Positions 1-7,297 of a stretch of DNA of 9,599 nucleotides are shown here, in pieces. The notes below the pieces were generated by a model that was not told the DNA's origin, ran no database searches, and worked only from the letters and a program-made list of their open reading frames with translations. Positions within the stretch are counted from its first letter, which is position 1. Every line of letters begins with the position of its first letter. The stretch is from Treponema sp. (lineage in GTDB: Bacteria; Spirochaetota; Spirochaetia; Treponematales; Breznakiellaceae), in assembly GCA_031264395.1 (NCBI GenBank), contig JAISEB010000135.1, forward strand, positions 1-9,599, read 5' to 3'. Position numbers and translations under genes: made by a program.

Positions 1-55
1 AGTTCATATCAATTTTAAAACTGAAATCTCCGCTTTGAAAAATATCATTTGCCAT
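1..55 (-). CDS. 5' end of an unidentified gene, running off the left edge
   Basis: An ATG on the minus strand at 55..53 opens a frame that stays open to the window edge and encodes MANDIFQSGDFSFKIDMN. A good ribosome binding site, AAGGAG at 67..62, lies 6 nt before the ATG, which is why I accept so short a fragment. Eighteen residues are too few to assign a family; there is no signal peptide, so the product looks cytoplasmic. It follows a truncated sugar-permease stump by about 25 nt. It may once have been the gene after that permease in a separate transporter operon, perhaps an enzyme for the same sugar, and it may now be read through from the rhamnosidase operon. Both points are inference. 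Confidence 0.6.
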   Translation of the reverse strand, partial: MANDIFQSGDFSFKIDMN

Positions 56-61
56 AACAAA

Positions 62-67
62 CTCCTT
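62..67 (-). promoter_or_regulatory. Ribosome binding site of the left-edge gene
   Basis: The minus strand reads AAGGAG followed by a 6-nt spacer and ATG. It lies in the 25-nt gap between the stop codon of the permease stump and the next start. It is the main support for calling the left-edge fragment a real gene. Confidence 0.6.
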
Positions 68-80
68 CTTGATTTGTCTT

Positions 81-194
81 TTATCCCTTGATTGCTCCGG
101 CGGTCATGCCCGCGATAATACTCTTCTGGGCAAAGAAATAAACCGCCACCACAGGAAGCGCTATAAGTATTACGTCAGCAAAAACCGGAGTTAC
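81..194 (-). pseudogene. C-terminal stump of a MalG-type sugar ABC permease
   Basis: The last ~37 codons before the TAA at 83..81 encode a hydrophobic segment (FADVILIALPVVAVYFFAQ) and then a tail ending in GMTAGAIKG. This is the last transmembrane helix and C-terminus of CUT1 inner-membrane permeases, whose usual ending is close to G-L/M-T-A-G-A-V-K-G. The helices before it and the EAA loop are missing: upstream in this frame there is only out-of-frame rhamnosidase sequence, with no plausible start codon or ribosome binding site. The homology begins almost exactly at the rhamnosidase stop (193..191). Its ending differs from that of the intact permease at 6383-7285 (RGIMLGAVKG), so it is not a copy of that gene but the remains of another transporter. 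The exact junction is uncertain by perhaps 10 nt. Confidence 0.75.
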
Positions 195-2731
195 CTGGCG
201 GAAAACTCCTGATAGGAACCCGGATAAACCGTTTTTGTCTTTCCGCCTATGCAAAGCTCCGCCGTCGTATTTGGCGGAACGTTGTAGCTGTAGACGATGC
301 CGCCTTTTTCCCGGCGCCAGGCCATCGTAACAAGCCCCCAAGGCGTTTCGAGGGAAGTTTCGGCAAAGGAGATATGCTCCGGAGTAAAGGGCTTCAACAC
401 AAAAACACGCCTGCCGTCTTTTCCGGCATATCCGTAACTGACGCCGCCCAAGGCGCGGTACAGCCATATATCAGGCGCCGCGAAGGCGGGGTGGTCGTGG
501 GAATCCATCATCCTGCGGGTATGGTACTGCCAGCGTTCCCACACAGTGGTGGCGCCTTTGGAAAGCATGAAACCCCAGCCGGGAAAATCCTTTCGCCTGA
601 AAACTTCGTCAACAATATCGTTCCTGCCGATCTTTTCCAGAAATTCGGTAACGTATTTTGTGCTCAAGACGCCGGTCGAAAGCTGGGTGCTTCCCCGGGA
701 TTCCTTCAAATCCCAGATAAACGCGTCAAGAACCGTTTCGTACAGTTCGGGCGGAGTAATACCCAAATCCATAGCCAGAGCGCTTCCGTACTGGGAGTTG
801 CCGAACACATGTCCGTAGTTCCCCCCGGTCTCGCCTTCGTTGCAGGAAACTTCGTAGAATTTGTCGTGGAAGGCTTTTTTAAGTTTTTCCATAATGCCCA
901 GGTAACGCTTCCTGTCGGCTTCCTGTTTCAAGAGAAGGGCGCTTTCGGCCATATACTTAAGTTCAAGGCACAGAAGCCCGTTAGTCACCAGAATATCCAT
1001 CGTCCGGTCCGTGGCAAGCCAGTCCATGTACGCCCTGTCGTCCGGATAGAACGTGAACGGGGCCGTATCCTCAATAAGCCCGCTGCTTTTAATATGGGTT
1101 TCATAATGAGCCATCGCCCTCTTCTGCAGCGGGTACATTTTTTTCAGGATTGCGGCGTCGTCGTAGTAGCGGTACAGAAACATCGGTATTAGGAACAGCG
1201 AAATACACCAGGGGAAGTAGTTGCCCTTCATCCACCGGGGCGCCATGCCGTAATCAATGGAACCGTCTTCATTGACTATGTCGGCAATGTCGTCAAGCCA
1301 TTTCCGGTAAAACCAATGCGTATACCAGTTGTACATTATCGCTTCGCTGGTGCAGGTTGCGTCTCCCATCCATCCCTGGCGTTCGTTTCTCTGACAGCAA
1401 TCGGTGGGCACAGAGTGGAGGTTGTTGATAAGGGTCTGCCTCATCATGGCGTGGATACGGTTGAACTGATCGTCGGAGCAGACGAAGCTGCCCCAGTCTT
1501 CAAGTTCATGATGAATGACGCACAGCGTTATATCACCCGGAGCGGGCTTCGCGGGGAGGCCCGAAAATTCGGCGTAACGGAAACCATGGTAAGTAAACCG
1601 CGGAGTGTGCGTCTCGGCGCCCCCGCCTTTCAAGATATAACTGTCGTAGCAGTCATTCATCCGGAGGTTCCGCTGATCCGCATGGCCGTCGGGCAGCAGC
1701 AGCTCGGCGGGGCGCATGACAACTTCCGTTCCCGCCCTGCCCTTTACCCTGAGACGGATAACGCCGGTAACGTTAACGCCGTAGTCGGCGACATAAATAC
1801 CCTTTTCGACTTCCCTGACGCTGACCGGTTTAATCTCGGACGTAATCTTCATCGGCGGCAGAACCATGGGAAAGAGAATCCCCGAGGGCTTTTTATATAC
1901 CTTTACTTTTTTCGTTTTGCCTTTGTAACCCGCCGTATCCCAGCCGGGTTTTTCCAGCCTCCCGTCATACCGTTCCCCTCTCCATACGGAGGCCTTGAGC
2001 AGAGGCCCGCTCATCGAGTCCCAGTCTTCGCCGGTTTTTACCTCGATAACCTTGCCGCTGCCCGTAGTGATCCTGATGCAGCAAATCACAAAAGGCTCCG
2101 GCACCCTGAAGAGACTGTCCGCCTGAACGCCCTCGTCAAGGATTATTCCCGCCGCGTTTCCGCCGTCTTTGACAAGGGAGGTAATGTCATAACATTGATA
2201 TTCGATCCGCTTTTCAAAATCCGTAAAGGTAGGCATGAGCTCCCAATCGCCGGCCCGCTTCCCGTTTATGGAAAGCTCGTAGACGCCGGCGGCGGTAATA
2301 TAGGCCAGCGCCCGTTTAACGCCGCCCTCCACCGTAAAGTCCCTGCGCAAATACCTGTCCCCGCCTATCCACTTGCACCTGCCCAAGCGCTCGGGACTGA
2401 TCCCGCTTTCCAGCGTGATATGCCCGCTTCCGGCCGCGCCGGCGCCGGCTTTTCCCGCGCCGCGTTTTTCGCCCCAGACGGAAACTTCCCCGTCATAGAT
2501 CCCGAATTCCTCCAGTTTAGGCCCCCCGTAGGGGATCATGTACTGGGCGGGGGAATTGACCTTCCCGCTGTCCCAGACAGGCGACCCTTCCTTCAAGATC
2601 CGTATCCGGTAGGCGGCCTGCATGAATTTCGCGGGACAGTTCCGGTATTTCCAGGAAAAAAACGGGCCTTCGGACGTATCCAGTATCAAGGGATACTCCT
2701 GGCCGTTACACAAAATCTCAAGACCAAACAT
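191..2731 (-). CDS. Family GH78 alpha-L-rhamnosidase, intracellular
   Basis: An 846-residue enzyme expected to hydrolyse terminal alpha-L-rhamnose with inversion. Domains in order: an N-terminal Fn3-like beta domain (about 1-88, with the family pattern Q-AAYRI then VWDSGKV), a Gly/Ala-rich linker (about 90-104), the rhamnosidase N domain (about 125-280), a beta domain (about 290-410), the (alpha/alpha)6 catalytic barrel (about 415-760) and a C-terminal beta domain (about 762-846). The catalytic motif PTDCCQRNERQGWMGDA covers 442-458. By homology Glu450 is the general acid, and Glu732 in GATTVWERW is the general base. Asp444, Arg448, Trp454 and Asp457 match known substrate-site residues; Asn449 replaces the more usual Asp. 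Length is normal and the C-terminus looks complete. There is no signal peptide, so it should act on imported oligosaccharides. The start has a strong AGGAGG 5 nt before an extra-spaced ATG and lies 42 nt after the preceding SBP gene, so it is probably co-transcribed with the transporter. Its exact substrate (pectic fragment, flavonoid glycoside or other) cannot be read from sequence. Confidence 0.95.
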   Translation of the reverse strand: MFGLEILCNGQEYPLILDTSEGPFFSWKYRNCPAKFMQAAYRIRILKEGSPVWDSGKVNSPAQYMIPYGGPKLEEFGIYDGEVSVWGEKRGAGKAGAGAAGSGHITLESGISPERLGRCKWIGGDRYLRRDFTVEGGVKRALAYITAAGVYELSINGKRAGDWELMPTFTDFEKRIEYQCYDITSLVKDGGNAAGIILDEGVQADSLFRVPEPFVICCIRITTGSGKVIEVKTGEDWDSMSGPLLKASVWRGERYDGRLEKPGWDTAGYKGKTKKVKVYKKPSGILFPMVLPPMKITSEIKPVSVREVEKGIYVADYGVNVTGVIRLRVKGRAGTEVVMRPAELLLPDGHADQRNLRMNDCYDSYILKGGGAETHTPRFTYHGFRYAEFSGLPAKPAPGDITLCVIHHELEDWGSFVCSDDQFNRIHAMMRQTLINNLHSVPTDCCQRNERQGWMGDATCTSEAIMYNWYTHWFYRKWLDDIADIVNEDGSIDYGMAPRWMKGNYFPWCISLFLIPMFLYRYYDDAAILKKMYPLQKRAMAHYETHIKSSGLIEDTAPFTFYPDDRAYMDWLATDRTMDILVTNGLLCLELKYMAESALLLKQEADRKRYLGIMEKLKKAFHDKFYEVSCNEGETGGNYGHVFGNSQYGSALAMDLGITPPELYETVLDAFIWDLKESRGSTQLSTGVLSTKYVTEFLEKIGRNDIVDEVFRRKDFPGWGFMLSKGATTVWERWQYHTRRMMDSHDHPAFAAPDIWLYRALGGVSYGYAGKDGRRVFVLKPFTPEHISFAETSLETPWGLVTMAWRREKGGIVYSYNVPPNTTAELCIGGKTKTVYPGSYQEFSAR

Positions 2732-2773
2732 AGTATCCTCCTGATGATTCCTTGTGAGTGACTGCGCTTCTTT

Positions 2774-4525
2774 TCATTTTTTCATTAACGCCATCAGCTT
2801 TGAAACCTGATCTCCCTGTGAAAGCGCCTCCTCATAAAAGTGCCTGAACAGCCTGTCAGGGTTATAAGGGGCCATACCGGCGATGAACTCGTCCCTCAGA
2901 CGGTTGAATTCGGCGTCGGCGGCGGCTGTCAGCACTTTCGCGAAGTTCTTGCCCACATACGCATTAAGAGCGTTGAGATCATTCTGCATATCATCCGGCA
3001 ATTCCCCAAAACTGAGCATGCCGACTATACCCTTTGAAACAGGGGTGGCAGCGCGGTAAACGTTTACGAGGCTGTCCTGTCCGTATAATTTGAGGAAATC
3101 CTTTACCGTATCGTTCATTTTGGCGTCAACCGCTTCCGGCGAGAACTGATAAAGATCCAGCGGCATGTCTATTGCCGGGTCCACCGTTCCCTGTCCGTAA
3201 CCGCAGAGATGATGATAGATCTGGGTTCCGGTTTTAAGCTGGTAAGAATTATCGCTTCTGTCGGAAGCAAGATAATCGGGTTTGGGAACCGGTCTTCCAT
3301 CAACCCAGTCCCAGGTAATGCCCTCGGCGCCGTTATACGCCATACGGGAAAATTCAAAGGACGAAACATAATCCAGAAGGGCTACGCAGCGTTCTTTGTA
3401 TTTTGATTCTGTATTAACGCCGTAATACCGTTCCCCTCGGTACATATTTCCAAAACGATACTCGGACTTGTGATTCAGCGAAGGGACGGAAATATACATA
3501 TGCGTATTTCCGGGATTCTTCATAAACTGGGCATTGGCGGTTCCGGCCATCCAGCCCGGCAGAACAAACATATACCGCGCGTCGCTGACCTTTGACTGGT
3601 ACATGTCAGAGGTTTGGGTAAACGAGTCAGGATCGAGAAGTCCCCGCTGATACCCCCTGTTGTACAAACGCATTATTCTCCAATAGTTGCTTGACGTATC
3701 GGTAAGCTGGTTTACGTTAATGGGCTCAATAGTGTCGGTATCGACGGTTAACATAAACCCGGTTGACTCGACGGCTTCGTTGCCGTCAGGCCAGGTAAGC
3801 CCGAATTTGACCATCCATTCGCCCCAGGGAGCGGGCTGCCCGAACCAGCCGCCAAGCCCGTAGGTTTTCTGGCCCGAAAGGCTCCTTGGTTCCGCATTGA
3901 CCATTTTTTCAAGCACGTCAAGGAAATCGTCATAACTGTCAAGTTTGGGATGCCCTGCTTTCATGTACGCATCCCAGAGCAGGAAGTAACTGATGGAAGG
4001 CATGGTGCCGTCGTCATATGCGCCTTTGGTCATTCCCCAGATATACATCTTTCCGTCGGGACTGAAAGCGGGTCCCCGGTACGCCTCAAACATCACCGGC
4101 TGATACGGATCTTCCATCGAGTAAGGAATATTCTCTTTGGTAAGATACGGATCAAGGGCCATAATCGATTTCGATGCCAGGAGCGCCGAAAGTATTTTCA
4201 TATAATCAGGCGGCAGATAGATAATGTCGGGGAGATCTCCCGCCGCCATCATGGTGGAGAACTGGGCAACATAATCGGTTTCCGTAGTTCCAGTCAGTTC
4301 AAGCTCGATATTAAGTTTGGATTCCAGATGCCTGGAAACCGGATCGGTCCGCCTTCCGTCAAGCTCCGGGGAATTGACAAAAGCTATAACCGACAGTTTC
4401 ACTTTTTCCTTGAATCTCTGTGTCTCCGCCGCGGTTTCTCCGGAACCGGCTTTTTTGCATCCCGGAATAATGAACGCCGACATGAGCCCGATAATCAACA
4501 TGAAACAGTTTCGTGTTACTTTCAT
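2774..4525 (-). CDS. Sugar ABC transporter substrate-binding lipoprotein, copy 2
   Basis: A 583-residue extracellular solute-binding protein of the long LipO-like type that partners LplB/YtcP permeases. The N-terminus has basic residues (MKVTRN), a hydrophobic stretch and a lipobox IIPGC, giving a lipid-anchored mature protein from Cys23. The family-typical start of the mature domain is visible (VNSPELDGRRTDPVS, then AAGDLPDIIYLP). It aligns end to end with the product of 4618-6339; in one conserved C-terminal block (ELPDDM to FIAGM) 37 of 44 residues agree. The two are therefore tandem duplicates. The start is supported by GGGAGG 5 nt before the ATG. It is expected to hand oligosaccharide to the permeases encoded upstream, either as an alternative receptor or with a shifted ligand range. 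Unlike its paralog it uses TCA and other codons whose complements are stops, suggesting the two copies have diverged in codon use. Confidence 0.92.
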   Translation of the reverse strand: MKVTRNCFMLIIGLMSAFIIPGCKKAGSGETAAETQRFKEKVKLSVIAFVNSPELDGRRTDPVSRHLESKLNIELELTGTTETDYVAQFSTMMAAGDLPDIIYLPPDYMKILSALLASKSIMALDPYLTKENIPYSMEDPYQPVMFEAYRGPAFSPDGKMYIWGMTKGAYDDGTMPSISYFLLWDAYMKAGHPKLDSYDDFLDVLEKMVNAEPRSLSGQKTYGLGGWFGQPAPWGEWMVKFGLTWPDGNEAVESTGFMLTVDTDTIEPINVNQLTDTSSNYWRIMRLYNRGYQRGLLDPDSFTQTSDMYQSKVSDARYMFVLPGWMAGTANAQFMKNPGNTHMYISVPSLNHKSEYRFGNMYRGERYYGVNTESKYKERCVALLDYVSSFEFSRMAYNGAEGITWDWVDGRPVPKPDYLASDRSDNSYQLKTGTQIYHHLCGYGQGTVDPAIDMPLDLYQFSPEAVDAKMNDTVKDFLKLYGQDSLVNVYRAATPVSKGIVGMLSFGELPDDMQNDLNALNAYVGKNFAKVLTAAADAEFNRLRDEFIAGMAPYNPDRLFRHFYEEALSQGDQVSKLMALMKK

Positions 4526-4565
4526 AGCAACCTCCCGGATAAAATACGGAATTCATTTTACTTCA

Positions 4566-4593
4566 GGGAACGCCCTTTTTCACGGGCGTTCCC
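4566..4593 (-). promoter_or_regulatory. Perfect 10-bp hairpin between the two SBP genes
   Basis: GGGAACGCCC (4566-4575) and GGGCGTTCCC (4584-4593) are exact inverted copies around an 8-nt loop. On the transcribed strand no run of U follows, so it does not look like a classical intrinsic terminator. A second weaker stem (4600-4613, five pairs including one G-U, loop CAAC) lies just before it in transcription order, right after the SBP stop codon at 4620..4618. In sugar-transport operons, a stem-loop after the binding-protein gene often shields the upstream mRNA from 3' exonucleases or partly attenuates transcription, keeping binding protein in excess. That role is inferred here. Confidence 0.6.
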
Positions 4594-4617
4594 GTTACCG
4601 GCCCGTTGGGACCCTTG

Positions 4618-6339
4618 CTAGTTTATCAGGCCGCGTATTTTCTGTGCGAGCGGCTGCTGATCCATACACTGCTGATAGAAATAATCATACAGCGCGTCGG
4701 GATTGAACGCGTACATGCCGGCGATAAATTCGTCCCGCAACTGGGCAAACTCGGCGTCGCTTCTGGCGGTGACCACTTTCGCGTAGTTCTTGCCCACATA
4801 GGCGTTGAGCGCGTTAAGGTCGTTGTTCATGTCGTCCGGAAGCTCGGCGAAGCTCAACATTCCGATTATGCCGTTGGTGTTGGGCGTTTCGGCTTTGTAT
4901 ACGTCCACAAGTCTTTCTTTCCCGTAATGGGCAAGAAAATCCTTAAACGTGCCGTTCATTTTCCTCTCGTATGCCTTATCCGAATACTGGTAGAGGTTCA
5001 ACGGGAATCCGTTAGGATCGGTCGAGCCCGAATCGTATCCGCAGAACAGATTGTAAATCTGCGCGCCGGTCTTGAGCCGCCATGCGTTGTCGGCAAGATC
5101 TGCATCGAAGTATTCGTCCTTGGGCACCGGTTCTCCGTTTACCCAATCCCAGTTGAAGCCCGGCATGCCGTTGACGGTGATCCGGGAGAATTCCCAGGTG
5201 GAAAGGTAGTCCAAAAGGGCAACGATGCGTTCATGCTTGCCCTTCGACTTGACGTTGATGCCGCTCATCCTTTCGCCGCGGTAAAAGTTGAGGAACCGCG
5301 CCTCGGACCTTTTGTTGACCGCCGGTATGGAGATGTAGGCCTTGTCTATGCCCTTCATCCGGAAGTCCGCGTTGGCCGCTCCCGCCATCCAGCCGGGCTC
5401 GTTGAACATGTACCTTCCGTCCTTGAGTTTTTCCTGGTACATGTCCGACGTCTGGGTCCACGAGTCGGGATCAAGAAGACCGCGCTGATGGGCCTTGTTG
5501 AAAAACCGCATCATCTTCCAGAAATAGCTGCCGGGATCGGTAAGGTTCTTTACGGGAATGGGTTTAATGGTATCCGTGTCGACGGAAATGACAAAGAACG
5601 CGGATTCGATCGCCTCGTTCCCGTCGGGCCAGGTACTGCCAAATTTGATTACCCATTCGCCCCAGGGAGCAGCCTGTCCGAACCAGCCGCCCATGCCGTA
5701 GGTCTTTTGCCCGGAAACGCTTGTGGGCTCCGCTTTTACCATCTTGTCCAGAGCGTCGATAAACTTGTCTCCCATGTCGTCCAGCTCGGGATATCCGGCA
5801 TTCTTGTAAGCGTTCCACAGGAGGGCGTTGGTGATCGAAGGCATGGAGCCGTCGCTCTTGTCGCCCCTGTCAAAGCCCCAGAGGTAAGCCTTGCCGTCGG
5901 GGCTGAAACTGGGCCCGCGGTATGCTTCGAACATCGCCGCCGAATTGGGATCGGCCATGAGATTCGGCATGTACTGCTCGTTTATAAAAGGTTCAAGATC
6001 CAGCAGCGATTCGGACGCCATCAGGGACGCAAGCATCCTCGTGTAGTCCGCCGGCAGATAGATAACATCCGGCAGATCCCCGGCGGCCAGCATCGCGGCA
6101 AACTGGGCTACATAATCCTGCTCGGTGGTTCCGGTAAGGTACAGATCGATGTTGAATTTTTCTTCCAGCATCTTCGACACGGGATCGGTGCGCCTTCCGT
6201 CAGGTTCCGGCGAGTTCACATACTGAATTATATCAAGCCGGATACGCTCGCCCCCTGCGGCTTCCTTTTTACATCCCGCAGCGCTCAAGAATACCAGCGC
6301 CGTCAAAAACAGCGCGACATACCTTGTGATTTTTTTCAT
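4618..6339 (-). CDS. Sugar ABC transporter substrate-binding lipoprotein, copy 1
   Basis: A 573-residue LipO-like extracellular solute-binding protein. The signal peptide starts MKKITRY, has a hydrophobic core and ends in the lipobox SAAGC, so Cys23 should be lipidated and the mature protein tethered outside the membrane. Conserved blocks include VNSPEPDGRRTDPVS, LTGTTEQDYVAQF, AAGDLPDVIYLP and FEAYRGPSFSPDGK. Length matches long SBPs paired with LplB/YtcP permeases. The start is well fixed: AAGGAGGAGG at 6354..6345 precedes the ATG by 5 nt. The gene lies 43 nt after the permease gene and 92 nt before its paralog, with a hairpin in the latter gap. No TTA, CTA or TCA codon occurs in the whole gene, which leaves the opposite strand open across it. 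Role: captures the oligosaccharide and delivers it to the permease pair; ligand unknown, probably rhamnose- or galactose-containing from the neighbouring hydrolases. Confidence 0.94.
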   Translation of the reverse strand: MKKITRYVALFLTALVFLSAAGCKKEAAGGERIRLDIIQYVNSPEPDGRRTDPVSKMLEEKFNIDLYLTGTTEQDYVAQFAAMLAAGDLPDVIYLPADYTRMLASLMASESLLDLEPFINEQYMPNLMADPNSAAMFEAYRGPSFSPDGKAYLWGFDRGDKSDGSMPSITNALLWNAYKNAGYPELDDMGDKFIDALDKMVKAEPTSVSGQKTYGMGGWFGQAAPWGEWVIKFGSTWPDGNEAIESAFFVISVDTDTIKPIPVKNLTDPGSYFWKMMRFFNKAHQRGLLDPDSWTQTSDMYQEKLKDGRYMFNEPGWMAGAANADFRMKGIDKAYISIPAVNKRSEARFLNFYRGERMSGINVKSKGKHERIVALLDYLSTWEFSRITVNGMPGFNWDWVNGEPVPKDEYFDADLADNAWRLKTGAQIYNLFCGYDSGSTDPNGFPLNLYQYSDKAYERKMNGTFKDFLAHYGKERLVDVYKAETPNTNGIIGMLSFAELPDDMNNDLNALNAYVGKNYAKVVTARSDAEFAQLRDEFIAGMYAFNPDALYDYFYQQCMDQQPLAQKIRGLIN

Positions 6340-6344
6340 TCTTT

Positions 6345-6354
6345 CCTCCTCCTT
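6345..6354 (-). promoter_or_regulatory. Unusually strong ribosome binding site of SBP copy 1
   Basis: The minus strand reads AAGGAGGAGG, with 5 nt before the ATG at 6339. It is the longest anti-16S match in the window and suits a binding protein that must be made in excess over its permeases. It lies in the 43-nt gap after the YtcP-type permease; I see no promoter in that gap. Confidence 0.6.
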
Positions 6355-6382
6355 GCGTGTAGAGAGTTGTTTATAGCCATGC

Positions 6383-7285
6383 TCAGCCTTTTACGGCGCC
6401 AAGCATTATGCCCCTGGTAAAATACTTCTGCATAAACGGATAAACGCAGATAATCGGAACTACCGTTACAAAAGTCATCGCCATCCGCAGCGTGGCGGGG
6501 GTAATAGTCATGGCCGCGCCCGCGGTAGCCCCGGCTCCCCTGACGGCGGCGGCCATGTTCGTCTGGAGGTTCTTGTAAAGAAGGTATTGAAGACAGTGCA
6601 GATTGCTTCCCTTTGCCCCAAGCATGAAGAACAGATCGTCGGACCACGAGTTCCACTGAAACACCGCCGCAAAGATGATGATACAGGCCAGAATCGGCTT
6701 TGCCAGGGGGACAATGATTCTGAAATAAATTCTTAAAATTCCCGCGCCGTCTATTTCAGCGGATTCCCAGACAGACGCGGGCATAGACTCAATGTAGGTC
6801 TTTATCAGGATGATGTAATACGCGGAGACGGCGTAAGGCAGAATATACACCAGAAAGTTGTTGCGCAGCCCTACCGCCGCTATCAAAAGGTAATAGGAAA
6901 TAAACCCGGCGTTGATATACATGGTGACGATGAAAAACCGGTAAAAAAATCTTTTGGCGATCATGTACCTGCGGGTAAGAATGTAGGCGCAGAAACTGGA
7001 GCACAACGTAGCGAACAGGGAGCCGATTACAGTCCTGCCGATGGAAATAAAAACGCTCGAGAACAGGCCCGGAATCATCTTGAGGTTTTTATAGGCGTCA
7101 AGCGAGAAATCTTTGGGAAGAAAGAAAACGCCGTTCGTCACCGCCTGAGGCGACGAAAAAGAATTGACAAATATAAACCAGAATGGATACACGCAGGAAA
7201 ACGCGAAAAGCCCGAGAATCAAAACATTTATCCCGGACAGGAGATACTGAACAGGGTTAAAAGCTATGGATCTGGCGTTTTTCAT
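6383..7285 (-). CDS. YtcP-type carbohydrate ABC transporter permease (MalG side)
   Basis: A 300-residue inner-membrane permease, one half of the CUT1-type channel. About six hydrophobic segments can be seen (near residues 17-41, 74-100, 112-137, 143-163, 199-219 and 265-285). The cytoplasmic EAA loop that contacts the ATPase is at 172-197 (SVWESAEIDGAG, then VPLAKP), with ESA in place of EAA and the conserved Gly at 180. The C-terminus GIMLGAVKG is typical of the family. An Ala/Gly-rich stretch (245-258) precedes the last helix. GGGAG with 7 nt spacing precedes the ATG, and only 12 nt separate it from the stop of the partner permease gene, so the two are co-translated neighbours. No ATPase gene is present; a shared MsmX-like ATPase from elsewhere is the usual arrangement. 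Confidence 0.94.
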   Translation of the reverse strand: MKNARSIAFNPVQYLLSGINVLILGLFAFSCVYPFWFIFVNSFSSPQAVTNGVFFLPKDFSLDAYKNLKMIPGLFSSVFISIGRTVIGSLFATLCSSFCAYILTRRYMIAKRFFYRFFIVTMYINAGFISYYLLIAAVGLRNNFLVYILPYAVSAYYIILIKTYIESMPASVWESAEIDGAGILRIYFRIIVPLAKPILACIIIFAAVFQWNSWSDDLFFMLGAKGSNLHCLQYLLYKNLQTNMAAAVRGAGATAGAAMTITPATLRMAMTFVTVVPIICVYPFMQKYFTRGIMLGAVKG

Positions 7286-7297
7286 GATTGCTCCCGT

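Noticed and set aside
204..467. Upstream part of the 128-codon frame that ends in the permease tail, as a possible real small protein
   Set aside because: Residues before about position 203 are out-of-frame rhamnosidase sequence with no membrane character and no ribosome binding site; only the last ~37 codons carry permease homology.
374..1192. A 272-codon plus-strand open frame opposite the rhamnosidase C-terminal half
   Set aside because: It is again an antisense shadow in codon register, with no domain signal.
1316..2761. A 481-codon plus-strand open frame opposite the rhamnosidase
   Set aside because: It is the codon-aligned mirror of GH78 and shows no family features; the minus strand carries all the GH78 motifs.
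2732..2773. A promoter or operator in the gap before the rhamnosidase
   Set aside because: The 42-nt gap holds only a ribosome binding site; I could not find a convincing -35/-10 pair or inverted repeat.
4566..4593. The intergenic hairpin as a rho-independent terminator
   Set aside because: No U-rich tract follows the stem on either strand, and the next gene continues the same functional unit.
4606..6420. A 604-codon open frame on the plus strand across the first SBP gene
   Set aside because: It is in exact codon register opposite the SBP gene and exists only because that gene lacks TTA, CTA and TCA codons. Its translation has no recognisable domain, while the minus strand encodes a clear lipoprotein with a strong ribosome binding site.
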